This document shows, piece after piece, positions 52,501 to 63,875 of a DNA stretch of 64,000 bases. Source of the stretch: Cruorifilaria tuberocauda (lineage: Eukaryota; Nematoda; Chromadorea; Rhabditida; Onchocercidae). Within the stretch, counting starts at the first letter, position 1; each line of letters starts with the position of its first letter. Position numbers and translations under genes: made by a program. A model generated the notes under the pieces. It saw nothing but the letters and a program-made list of their open reading frames with translations. It was not told where the DNA came from and searched no databases. Location: positions 119,898-183,897 of the forward strand of contig JABVXU010000071.1 in the NCBI GenBank assembly GCA_013365365.1. Direction: 5' to 3'.

Positions 52501-55266
52501 CCGAAGTGTTAAACAAGCAATGGAAAAGTGCAAAAAAGAAATGTATGCTGAAATCAAATATGATGGCGAAAGATTACAATTGCATAAAGATGGTAGTAAC
52601 TTTATGTATTTCTCGCGATCATTGAAACCGGTACTGGATCACAAGGTCCGCTCATGAATTTTCATAAGAATTGCTTTTAGACGCAAAATTTGGGTAGAAA
52701 ATTGGGATGTTCTTGGAAACCAAAATAAATGTTTCCTTATATGTTTATATTTTTATATAAATAACGCCGTAAAACTTAGTCTCATCGATACCTTTCTAGG
52801 TAGTTGATTTGAATAAAGTAATCTCAGAAGCATTTCCAACGAGCAAGGACTTAATTGTTGATGCTGAAATGCTACTGGTTGATACAATCACGGGAAAACC
52901 CTTACCTTTCGGAACATTAGGTATCCATAAAAAGAAGCAGTTCAAGGATGCGACAGTTTGCTTATTTGTTTTCGACTGTATATATTACGACAGCAAATCT
53001 TTGATGGAAAAGTCAGTGTATATTTATTGAGAAATAACATAACTCAGATATATCAAACTCGATTTTTAATGTTCATTATTCGGGGTATTGAAAAGACTTT
53101 ATAGGCCAGACAGAGTAGATGAAGTACTTTTGTGGAGGAGTTGTCACGTGAAAAAAATGGAATTCTTATAAGCGAGTGTTCTTTTTTAGATCATTAAGAG
53201 AACGACGAAAATTTTTGGAAAAAAACATGAAGGAAATTCCAAATCGCGTATTGTTGTCCAATTGTCATCTTATTAAAAAAGGAGTAAGTTGTAGAAGTTT
53301 ATATTGTTTTTCTGCTGATGGTCAAATTTGATTTCGTATCATTTAAATAATTTTTAAATTGTTATAGGAAAATCATAAATTGGAAATGTTAATCAGGAAA
53401 ACTATTGATGAAGGTCTAGAAGGTTTGGTGTTGAAAGATTTGGATGCAATTTATGAGCCTGGGAAAAGGCATTGGCTAAAGGTAAATTCTAGGTTCTAAA
53501 ACGATTTCATCCTTATCAACTTATATTGAGTTGAATTTTGAATTTTAGAAATTTTACTTTTTTCAGGTAAAAAAAGATTACTTGAAGGGAGGTGATATGG
53601 CGGATACAGCTGATCTCATTGTACTCGGTGCTTTTTATGGGACAGGAAACAAAGGTACTTATTTCTTTTTCTCTTCGCAGTTCTTGTTCTTGATGAATTC
53701 TTATTATTTTTATTTCTATATCAATTTATCATGGTATAATACGTTTCTAAATGTTCCTTTGTATATTGGACATATTTCTTTTCAGAACACATTCAATCAA
53801 TTTCTCACATTCACTGTTTTCATGTTTTTTAGGTGGCACGATGTCAGTATTTTTAATGGGAGTATATGACAAGGAAAAACAGAAATTCTGTACAGTAACC
53901 AAATGTGGCAATGGCCATGATGATTCCACACTAGATCGTATCAATAAGGAATTAGAACCAAAAGTAATCAATATTCTTGAACGTTATTGGCTTATTTAGA
54001 GATCGAATATGTGGTAGGAATTTTCTCGAAATATATAAATTTCTTGAAGAATTTTCAAGCCATATTTGAGATATCGAAATTTTTATTTTCGCAAATTTAT
54101 ATTTTCTCAGATCATCTATATTTTTGAAGATGCATAAGATATCTGGAATATATGAAGATTTACCAGAATGGATTGAATGCTCTCGATCACTTGTCCCGGA
54201 TTTCATTGTCATCGATCCTAAAGAAGCACCAGTATGGGAAATTGCAGGTACATGTTATTATAACGTAAATGTTTTTTTTGCTTGTTTTCTATTCCATTTA
54301 AGAAATGAAAAATTTAGCACTGAATTTTGTTTCAGGAGCGGAATTTACGCGATCAGATAAGCACACAGCATCAGGTATATCGATACGTTTCCCGAGAGTA
54401 ACAAAAATTCGAAATGATAAAGATTGGAAAACGGCTACAAGCATGAAAGAACTTGAGGTAATATTCTGAATAATGTTCAGAGATTTTTTTATCTGTTCTT
54501 TATTAAAAGATTCCCAAATTTTGCTAAAGGTTTGTATCAGTTGTCTCGTTCTTAAAGTTTCATAATTATAATATTGATGCAAACACATATGAAATCTGTC
54601 GATTTCGAAAGTTTTGATTTCAAACCTTTATTTCACTTATTAGGCATGTTTTGACCCAGTGTTAGAAAATCAAAAGGTAGGAGGGCAACGATGCTTTAAT
54701 TTTTCTGCTTTCGCTTTGATTTTGTAATATGTTTTAATTTTATCATTAATTTAGAGATTATGGGAACTTTCGAAAATAAAAACCGAAATTGAGCCAAAAA
54801 TTGATGATACCGTAGCTCTTTACGCAAAAGATAAAAATGGTACGAAAGATGAGAATGCTTTAACAGAGAGAAAAAGAAAACATGATGCGGTTAATGAGAG
54901 TCCTGAAAATGATGATGAAATTACTATTAGCAACAATGAGGAAACAAAAACAAAGAAAGCGAAAGTACCATGCAAGTTAGTGTTTGTAAGATAATTGATA
55001 AAGAAGTTATAAAAGCGTTATTTATCTGTGAAAGGAAGATATCATAATTTCCTACTGTATTTATGACATTATCTTCTACAATCTAGTATGTAACTGCATC
55101 CGTGACAAGAAATTTAGCCGTTTCACTCCTTCTGGGACTGACTGTATTTTGTCATTTATCCGTTTTGTTTTAGCGTTACTGGTTCAAATACAAGGATTTC
55201 AGATATGGTGTGCAGTGTTATCGAAAGAATGCGGAACATCGAAAGCAATTTGAACATCCGAAATGA
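49546..55266 (+). CDS. LIG3: DNA ligase III with N-terminal PARP-type and C-terminal PBZ zinc fingers
   Basis: Exons: 49546-49623, 49985-50141, 50219-50695, 50957-51063, 51280-51408, 51585-51664, 51842-51919, 52111-52255, 52490-52645, 52800-53011, 53190-53283, 53368-53481, 53567-53654, 53833-53963, 54130-54247, 54336-54457, 54644-54676, 54755-54975, 55203-55266; 2604 nt, 867 aa. PARP-type finger: Cys16, Cys19, His53, Cys56. A Lys/Ser-rich linker leads to the helical DNA-binding domain (TGDVSETI, LKYIIRLIMKDLRVNAGAKHM). The nucleotidyltransferase motif is KYDGER with adenylated Lys440; then EGLEGLVLKD, PGKRHWLKVKKDYL and the OB-fold SGISIRFPR. It seals single-strand breaks in repair. The end is a C-x5-C-x6-H-x5-H finger (Cys846, Cys852, His859, His865; YGVQCYRKN, FEHP), the PBZ signature. 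Human LIG3-alpha ends in BRCT instead. No mitochondrial leader is visible. Confidence 0.93.
52316..52381 (+). CDS. Possible alternative terminal exon of LIG3
   Basis: A clean TTAATTTTAG acceptor is followed, in the phase left by the exon ending at 52255, by 21 codons and TGA. The tail is short and basic (KADRKGKKRETGNK). AATAAA overlaps the last codons (52373-52378). If used, the product would keep the PARP-type finger and DNA-binding domain but lose the whole catalytic core, including Lys440. The exon is skipped in the full-length model because exon 52490-52645 matches the ligase family directly. It could also be a chance acceptor. Confidence 0.3.
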   Translation, partial: ADAKDSCKADRKGKKRETGNK

Positions 55267-56142
55267 GTTAATCTGATTGGGAAAATGTTTCTCTTTGTTA
55301 TTGTGAAGTTTTTAATCTGCAGAGATTTCACGCATTAACAGTGGCTTAGTTCTTATACAAATGTATGAAATTGTTGAATTTACTTTGTTTGTTAGCTCAT
55401 TTGAGCAATTTCACTATCAGAATCACTTTGCATTCGTGAGTAACTCCTTCTTTTAAATGTAAAATCGTTAAAACGAATTTTAAATACTGTTGAGTTTTTA
55501 TTTAATTGAAAAATGGTAAGAGCGGGAGCTTTTTTCTTTAAATCACTCTTGTACATTTTATAATTCTCACAAATAAATACCTATAAAGCTAGGAATTCGG
55601 GTGGTTAATATTCCCTATAAAATAGTTTATACTAGTTATTTTAAATTTTCACCTTTACTGCTTTAATATCAATGCTTAAATGCTTTAATATTGTATGATT
55701 TACTTTGCTGTATTTTTAACTCCATTTCAGCATTGGCTTTACAAATTCATGCACTTTTATATTGTAGATTTTTGTAATTTTATGCGTAAAATTTGAGTAT
55801 CGGCTAGTAGTTTTAATGTGACCCTAGATTATTAGCCCAAGCCATTCCGTAATTTAAAAAATTAAAATCAGTTTTGAGAACTTCTTAAATAAAAAATGAA
55901 CGCGTAGAAGTCCAATAATTTCTTTGAGATTCAAAGAGATGAAGATGGCGGGTGAGGTATTTTTTATTAAAATGTGGATAAAAATAAATGATATGGAGTA
56001 ACCGTTCGATAAATTTACATTTCGACTTAAAATCTACTTAACTTCTATGTTAATTGGAAATTAGAGGTATTATTTTAATCAGGAAATCAATATTATGGCA
56101 GGTAATAAAGTTTAATTGATGTGAAGAACACAGTTTTAAAAT
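55267..56142. other. Intergenic region between convergent LIG3 and C2 gene
   Basis: About 0.9 kb, AT-rich, between two converging stop codons. It presumably carries both 3' UTRs. No other feature is seen. Confidence 0.5.
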
Positions 56143-58249
56143 CTATTTGGTAAATATCCTAGATGTCAGTGTATGCCACACTGAAAATGAAGTATTTGGT
56201 GTAGTGAATATTCGATTCCAATGTTGTACACCTGCTGAATTTCCCTGCGGGCCTATCACAAAGTGACCAATTTCATCGGCTTTTTTCGTGTCTTGGCAAA
56301 CCTAAAGTGTAATACTTCATTAGATAATTTAGATGTCTTATTTTGATAATTTCCTTTTTTGCAGTTAAGGAAAGAGTAACATAAATAATGAACTAATTGA
56401 TGTCAACCATGAATCACCATAATTGGAATTAATGCTATCGTAAGGTACTGGTACTGATAATGATAAAGTTTTATTTTACCATTTATGTAAAATAACCTCA
56501 AAAAAAAAATAAAATTCGCAAATATTTGTCTTCTATCACTCTTCATGATACTTTTATCCATTTTTTGTGTTAACTATTATCCTTAGTCTTAGTGTTATGC
56601 ATCTTTGGATTTTCCGTACTAATTTTTCTCAATTTCGAAAAATTGAAAATTTTTCGAACAAGAAAAACCTTAATTAGAAGATTAGCATCGTTGGAATAAA
56701 ACAGTGCAGAGGGAATATTAAATTCTATTGGTTTCTTGAAGCGAATATTTGATGTTAAACGTTTACTGGGTGTTTCATATTTTTCCAATATTTTACAGTT
56801 TTGCAGTAATTGTATTCTGAGGAAAATATCTGAAAAAGTAAAAGTCTTTTAAATTCTTTTAATGATTATTAGAAATTGAATTTTTGCTTTAACATTGTTA
56901 ATTAATAATCAAGAAAATGATTAGAGGATTGTAGGATGCTTAACAATTAATTATTTATTAGAAAAAAATGCATGGATAATTCATTTAATTTTGATAGAAT
57001 TCTATTAAAATAAATTAAAATATGAATAAACCAACAGCAATTTTGCCTTTCAGCAATATCTTTAACTTGAATAGCATCAATAATTAACCGATTATTCATA
57101 TGTTGATATCGTAATGTTAACAATACTTTTCCAACAATATTCTGTTGCTGCAAAAATGTAGAAAATTCAGAAGAAATTATTCAGATATGCTTAATTCATT
57201 AATTTATTAATTTGTTTTTTTCTTATTTTACCATTTTAATTAATTAATTATTATGAAAATTATTAATTATGAGTTTATCAAATAATTTTTCATATTTGCA
57301 TTCAAATAAAAGAATGATGCATGAAGAAGAATGCATGAAAAAAGGATGATACATTAAAAAAGTTACTTTTTGAGGCTTTTAAATGTAATTAACCTGTGAG
57401 AAAGGTTGAACACGAAATGGTGATGTATGTTGTAAATATTTCCACATCATTGATCTATGAGTTGATGGTCTATTCGTGGTATTTGTTGCTATTGTTGGTA
57501 GAAACATTGCATGGATGGAATCATTATCATCTTTTTCCATTAGATGCATTAGCATTGCTAATGCATCCATTGATTCCATATCTTTTCCTTCATAATTAAA
57601 TTATTATTGAAATATTATTTCATTTATAATACTTATTATTGCTTAAGAATTTACCAATATCATTAGGGAAGTAAAGTATCATCAGATAACAATTTATCAA
57701 TATTGTTAAGTGAAGTTTTGTTAACTGACAATTATAGGAAATAAAATTTACTAAATATTAAGGAAATAAAGTATTGTTAGCTAACAAATTTCTAGTATCA
57801 TTGGGGAAGTTAGCTGTTTTTGATAAGCAATCCCATAACATGTTTACGTTATAATCATTAGAATACATATATCACGTATGTGCATGTATTTATATGTATA
57901 TATACATTCAGATGAATAAAATGTTTTACTTTCAAATAATTTTGGTATATTTGCAAGAGTAAAATGTGTTGATAACTTAGATAAATTGGAAGTATAAAAT
58001 ATTAATTTTTATACTTTATAGTGAAGCATACTTTTATGGTGAGATAACGGTGAAATACTACTTTTCCTAGATGGAAACCTTGGAGCAGTAATCAATCCAC
58101 GACGATCTAATAATGATACAGCTCGAGTACCACGATGAACATTACGATGAAGACGTTTTTGAGTTGAATTTGCATTTCCTTGATTACGTTGAAAATTCAG
58201 CAAACCATGTATCATTGCATGATCCGATGTTAAGCGATCCATCAATAAA
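56143..58249 (-). CDS. C2-domain protein (synaptotagmin-like), 3' exons
   Basis: Exons: 58032-58249, 57394-57587, 57036-57147, 56669-56829, 56143-56301; about 280 aa visible, open at the 5' end with phase 2. The first two exons encode a basic, Ser/Arg-rich linker and a Met/Asp-rich stretch. The last three build one C2 domain: GKVLLTLRYQ, NRLIIDAIQVKDIA, CYIFLRIQLLQN, FKKPIEFNIPSAL, then GHFVIGPQG, GVQHWNRIF and the terminal SVWHTL, all typical of synaptotagmin-like C2B domains. The calcium-binding loops look poor in Asp (NCYIFLRI where SDPYVK-type loops are usual), suggesting a calcium-independent C2. Such domains bind membranes or other proteins in vesicle traffic. Whether a second C2 lies upstream cannot be told; the rest of the gene should be to the right. 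Confidence 0.75.
57650..57820. repeat. Degenerate tandem repeat in C2-gene intron
   Basis: Blocks around ATCATTAGGGAAGTAAAGTA, then ATTATAGGAAATAAAATTTA, ATTAAGGAAATAAAGTATTG and ATCATTGGGGAAGTTAGC alternate with GTTAGCTAACAA / CAGATAACAATTT blocks. The spacing is about 45-60 bp. Confidence 0.6.
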
Positions 58250-59659
58250 CTGAAATATTTTTTTATTTCAAATTAAATTATTTAATTAAATAAACTACTC
58301 AACAATATTTCTAACCTTCTGATCAATATTTTTTTAGATTATTGTCTATTGATTATGCAAGTATTGCTTATAATTAAATAATACTTATTATAATTAACTA
58401 TAAAATCTGAAAATCTAATCAGTGCATTAATAATAATCTAGAAAATAATCCAAAACTTAAATCTAATCTGTAATAAATTTAATCATTGCCTTTAGCTATT
58501 AAATAAGCTAATTGATTGATTTATTCTTCCACAAAACAATGATAATCACTGGATATGAAATACAAATATTCAAAAGACAATTCAAATTTTTAATCTCTTT
58601 CAATGTTAGCATTAAAATGAAGGACAAATGGAATAGTTTAACTGATAGATATATTTTGATTCAAAAAATTTATATATATGTATATATGATAAGGATAAAA
58701 ATTATATCTAAGATAGAGATAAACTGATGTATTACGAAATGCTTACAAGAATTATAATTTTAAGAATAGAGGAGAAACGGAAATAAACATCGATCTTAAA
58801 AGGTACTTTAGAGAGATGCTAAAAGGCGGAAATAATCAAATTTCAATAAATCATTTTGAGGCAAAATCTTATGCGACAAATTTCAGTATGCTAATTTCTA
58901 TATTAGCTTATCATCATCCTATATGATTATATGAGTAGCAAGTAATAAAAATTTGTTACGAAGCAACTAGAATAAAAGTTGAAAATTGTGAAATGTAACG
59001 GAAAAGTTCCAGCAGTTAGTAAATTAGGTAAGTAATTTATATTATGGATTAAAAATATACTGATTGATAGCAAATTCCTTTTTTTCACGATCATACTTGC
59101 TGATCAATTTAATGTATTAATTGAATTACTAATTACCATATCTAGCAAGAGCAATTCTTAGTGATAATTAATAATTATTATCTTATTGTACAAAAAAGTA
59201 ACAATATAACTGAGAGCTAAAGTATTCGATTTTCCACCATCCTACATTCGTAAATATGTAAAATCTAAAAGCTTGAATTAATTCTGCGTTATATTCAATT
59301 AATGAATCTAATTATATTGTGCATAAGAGAGACAAAGAATTTTATCTCGAATATATAACTTTGATATAAGCTAACAAGATTACTTGTTAGAGATTGAATC
59401 ACTATTAGGGGACTGACCTGAAATATAATTCCGGTTTATTGGCTATCGGAGTTCTCTCCTTCTGTTATCCTTTATTGTATAAAATGAAACGATAAAAGTT
59501 AGAAAATTTTTTTCAAAAAATATCTTGTATGTTAAACATATTTTATTTTGGACATTCAGCAAGCAACAATTTCTGAAATGTAGAAAAAAACCAAAAAAGA
59601 GAGAAAAAGAAAAATAAGCTTTTGGCAGTTTTATTTATCCTCAAGCTATCATCTTTCCC

Positions 59660-60145
59660 CTCGGGAACAAAAATTGAAGTGTTCTTTTTCCCTCTCTCTC
59701 TTCTCTCTTCCTTTCTTCCTCTCCATCTATGTCTCTCCCTTCCTTTTTTCTAATATTTATAAGAAATGAATGACTCCCAAAAATTAAACTTTATACAACA
59801 ATGCAATTTCAGATTAACTTCATTATTGAAATGACGCAAATTTACGTTGACCCTTCTTTTCTCTCTCTCTTCTGTCAGTATTCATCCCTCCTTCCTTCTC
59901 TTTCGCTCTCTCTCTCTCTCTCTCTCTCAGAACAATTGCACAGTAATGCAATTTCAGATTAACTTCTCTAATAGAATGAAACAAATTTACATTTATCTTC
60001 TCTTTCTCTCTTTCTGTCAATCTCTCTCTTCTTTCTCTTTCTCCCTCTCTCTCCCCTGAAATGATATCTTATTTGTGTTTGAGATAATGAAAGTTCTGGA
60101 AGAAATCAGATTTAATTTCCTTAGTGGAATAAAGTAAATTTATGT
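59660..60145. repeat. CT microsatellite embedded in a roughly 140-160 bp tandem repeat
   Basis: Polypyrimidine tracts (CTCTCTCTCT) at about 59690-59750, 59850-59930 and 60000-60056 alternate with a unique block TGCAATTTCAGATTAACTTC...GAAATGA.GCAAATTTAC. The block occurs at about 59802-59849 and 59947-59993, and in degenerate form at about 60105-60143 (ATCAGATTTAATTTCCTTAG, AATAAAGTAAATTTATG). Confidence 0.85.
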
Positions 60146-60339
60146 TTAATTCGAGAATTAATTTATAAATTTATAAAACTGTTAAATGAATATTTTATGA
60201 TAAATCATTGAATTGAATTACTTATCTTTCAGTAAAGTTATATTTATGGAATTCTTAAGTATATCAAATCGAGAAAGTTTATCACTTCCTTTTAAAACAC
60301 AAAAGTAATAATCATTAAAATGTAAAGATTGAAAGCCAA

Positions 60340-60575
60340 ACATATCGAAAAAATTTTTTCATAAACTACAAAATAACAAATAGAATGAAAAATGGAAAGA
60401 TCGCGGAGGCTTGAAAAACTGTTCATTAAACATTCGTTCATTAACGAATGAAATATAAGGGGGAATTGAAATTAATTTAAGACAATTTAGGAATAATTGA
60501 ACTTAAAACGAATAAAATACAAGAGTAAAAATATCAAAAAAAATTTTTTATAAACTACAAAATAAAAAATGAGGA
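60340..60575. repeat. Dispersed direct repeat pair around AATTTTTT-ATAAACTACAAAATAA
   Basis: Two copies of a block of roughly 35-45 bp, at about 60345-60380 and 60527-60570, both containing AAAATTTTTT, ATAAACTACAAAATAA and AAAT. An 8-bp-arm inverted repeat (CATTCGTT..AACGAATG) lies between them at 60431-60450. Confidence 0.65.
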
Positions 60576-61097
60576 GCGGAAGGGAAAAAAGAATTGAAAT
60601 CTCATGAAAAAGCGCATTGGCTGAAAGATGATGAAAGTTGATGAAGCGAATTTATGCTTGAAATGAACGAGAAGTGATGTAATCTGACAGATGTCATATA
60701 TTTGGAAAATATTTGGACGTACTAAATTAACTGATAGCGATAAGTGATAGGAGAAGAGAAAGTCAATTATTATTTTAAGTAAGTGAAATATGATTGAAAA
60801 ATAAAATGAGATTTAGAACAAAAAGAAAAACCATCAGCTATTATCGTCATTTGATCAGAAATATTAGTCGCACGAATTGAATGACGCTAAAATTATGTGC
60901 TTACTTTTTTACTTTTAAATTTTAAACTTATTTTCTCATTTTAAAACTAACTGTCAAATATTTAATGAGTAAATTGTAGTTGTGGTAATTTACATAAAAT
61001 TTGAACAAATTATTTTAAGCAATTGAAATTTCACTTGAAAACTATAAATGTATCAAATGCTTGTTTTATCGATCGAATCAAAGTGAATGAAAGATTT

Positions 61098-61262
61098 TGA
61101 TAATTATGTTGATACTAATATCAGTAATACATGGCATTTATATTGATCAGCATGATAATTACATTGATACATAATAATACGATAATTATATCGACAATTG
61201 TATTGATAATTTGATAATAAGTATGGCTGTGTAATTTGTAGAAAATTGGATTGATAAATAGT
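61098..61262. repeat. Degenerate GATAATTATATTGATA minisatellite
   Basis: About seven imperfect copies of a 16-26 bp unit built on GATAATTA(C/T)(A/G)TTGATA, with drifting spacers. Confidence 0.7.
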
Positions 61263-62185
61263 CGGCATCGTTATCAGTATACCTTTAATCACAATTTTCT
61301 AAGAATCATTTTTCATTTCAATTTATGAAATTTATTTGTTGATAATTTATGAATAGGCCAAAAAAAAAACATTAAAATCGAATTTATAACAAAACTTTGA
61401 TAAATTTTAAAGAACTAATCATTCTCTTCCTTCAGTAATGAATCTTAAGAGGATTTCCTCCCAAAAAGTAGTAAGTATTTCAGTAATTCATCTCGTACTT
61501 AAATTCAATGAATATTTTAGCAAACATATTTCACTAGCTATAAATTCATTTTTATTTTTTACATTTTTGATAAGAACAATTATAAGAATTCAAAATTAAA
61601 CTTTAAAATAAGTTTCATTCGCAATTTTCACTCTCTTCACTTTTGTCAATTCTATTCCTCAAAAATAAAACTTAATTGATACGAATTTCTACCTAAATTA
61701 CCTGATAGACGGGAAAAGGCTAAACAATAAGACTGAAAAAATTTTTTCATCGATCTTAGTGATAAACATGATGAATTAAATTTAAGAAATGGATTGATTA
61801 AAAAATTGCATAATTTTTCGTAAATATAAAAAGTATTATACAATTGTAAAAGTCTTTAATTAATAAATTAGTCAATTTAGAGCTAAATAGCAAGATGCTT
61901 AAATATATAGCAAAAGGTTAAATAATAATAATATATTTTAAAATAATATATTTTTTCACAGTTTAAATAATAATTTTAATAAATTAAAATAATAATTAAT
62001 TAAAACTATGACAAGTTATGGCAGCTAATATTGTCGAAGTACAAGCTAATATTATCACAACATCAAAAGATTTTACGGCTGTAGCCGTAAAATCGATTTC
62101 GAAGAAATTCTATCAACTAATATCAAATAATTTTTTACTGATTTTCTCTTCAAAGCATGAATACATAATCGTTGCTGAACTAAAC

Positions 62186-62312
62186 ATTGACTTATATACC
62201 GTATGTCTACGTAACTTACTCTGGACTTACGTATTGTATTTCCATGTGACTTAACATCGACTCATGTATTGTATGTCAATCTGACTTACCAATGGCTTAT
62301 GTACTGTATTTC
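62186..62312. repeat. Tandem repeat, 36-bp unit, about 3.5 copies
   Basis: Consecutive blocks starting GACTTATATACCGTATGTC, GACTTACGTATTGTATTTCC, GACTCATGTATTGTATGTCA and GCTTATGTACTGTATTTC share a constant roughly 36-nt spacing and a following TGACTTA segment. Confidence 0.8.
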
Positions 62313-63494
62313 TGGACAACTTTTTGTTCATATAATACCGTGCAAAGGGATATACATTACTAATTACAACTGCAATTAGTACTACTTAAAAAAGTACTAT
62401 TCAAATGAACGAAGTATATTTTACTACAAAAAAGCCATGGAAGCGATTTCATTAACTACCTGATTACCTTAGTCAAAACCGTTAGACATCAGCAATCAAA
62501 AGGAAATCATTGACATTATAATTATCAAATTATATTATCACTGATGTTCCACAGGGAATAAATTTTTCTAACAATCTTATCGCTGAAATTACCGATTCTA
62601 AACTCACTGCAAGTATAAAAGTATAATTTAAAAAAAATGAATGATCAAAAAGCGCAATGTGTCAAATAACATAATTCAGTTGTATCAAAAGAATTTCTTT
62701 TTTGGTTTGAATAAGAGTAAAAACTTTTGATGAGATTTTCCATAAATTAGAGTATAATTTTGGTTTAAACCTTAAATATTATTAGTCATTTTTGAATCGA
62801 AGAATTTCCTAATTTATTGTACTATCAACGCAAAAATGACGAAAAACTAAATATTTCATTAAATGTTTTTAAGATAAATAAATCTTCGAAATTATCAAAA
62901 TTATCAAATTATCATTATTAAATGAAAAATATCAATGAAATATATTTGAAAGAAATAATTTATCTATCAAGAATCAAAACAGAAATATAATTTTCATTAA
63001 TTATTACATTGTGGCAAAAATTTTTCATCACTGTAATTTCTACGCAAAATGATCCAGGATTTCATGGATCCATCTTATCATCTTTTATGAAAGTAAATAT
63101 GATAAGATTAACTTATAAATTATATTAATCAAAAGTTCATAAAATCATGATTTATCATTGTTTAAGAATCATAGAATTAAATAAACTCATTAATAATTAA
63201 TTAAAATAAGTCATTAATTAAATGAATTAAAATTAAGCAATATGAAATTGTTGTAAATGAAATGAAGCTCCTTATCTGTGTGGAAAACTTGATGTGAACA
63301 CCTCGTAATGTGATGAGCAAAGATCATCATAGATTATAAGTTCATAAATCATAAATATGAATTTCAATTTCCTCCGTTTAACGGAGTGATGAAAAGGAAT
63401 TAAATTAAAATTACATGTATAGATGTAATGTCAATGAATTATTTACAACTTCCAATTTCAACTTTTCCCATGATACTACGCAGCGTCATAATGC

Positions 63495-63875
63495 GATGAT
63501 GCCGTGGCGATGTACGATATTTGCATCACCGATGGAATTCCAGTTATTGTGCGGTATTTGTACTGCTGATTGGATTCCGGCTGCCGCAACGTATTTGCTG
63601 ATAGGATTCCGGTTAATTTCAATGATGTAGTGGTGATTGCGGCATTTGACTACTGATGGAATTCTGATTAATTTCATGTTATGGTGATGACATTTGCACT
63701 ACTAATGTAATTCCGGATGTCGGAAGGTCTTTCCTCTGCTAGCAAGATTCCGGTCGTCGTGCGGTATATCTGCTAATGGAATTTCAGGTAACGCGATGGT
63801 ATAGTGAGGTATGGAACTTGCATCATTGATAGGATTTCAATTATTTGTGAAATGCTACTATTGATATTCGATATA
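63495..63875. repeat. Degenerate GGAATTCCGGTTA minisatellite, about 7 copies
   Basis: Repeating order of GCGGTATTTGCA-like, CTACTGATGGAATTCCGG-like and TTAATTTCAATGATGTAGTG-like blocks, period about 45-60 bp with a longer copy near 63710-63760. It is GC-richer than its surroundings and reaches close to the window end. Confidence 0.8.

Noticed and set aside
59823..60059. Arg/Glu-rich and Ser/Leu-rich frames on opposite strands
   Set aside because: Products of the CT/GA microsatellite.
63415..63677. Opposed frames of 63-71 codons at the right end
   Set aside because: They lie within or beside the degenerate minisatellite and read as repeat translation.
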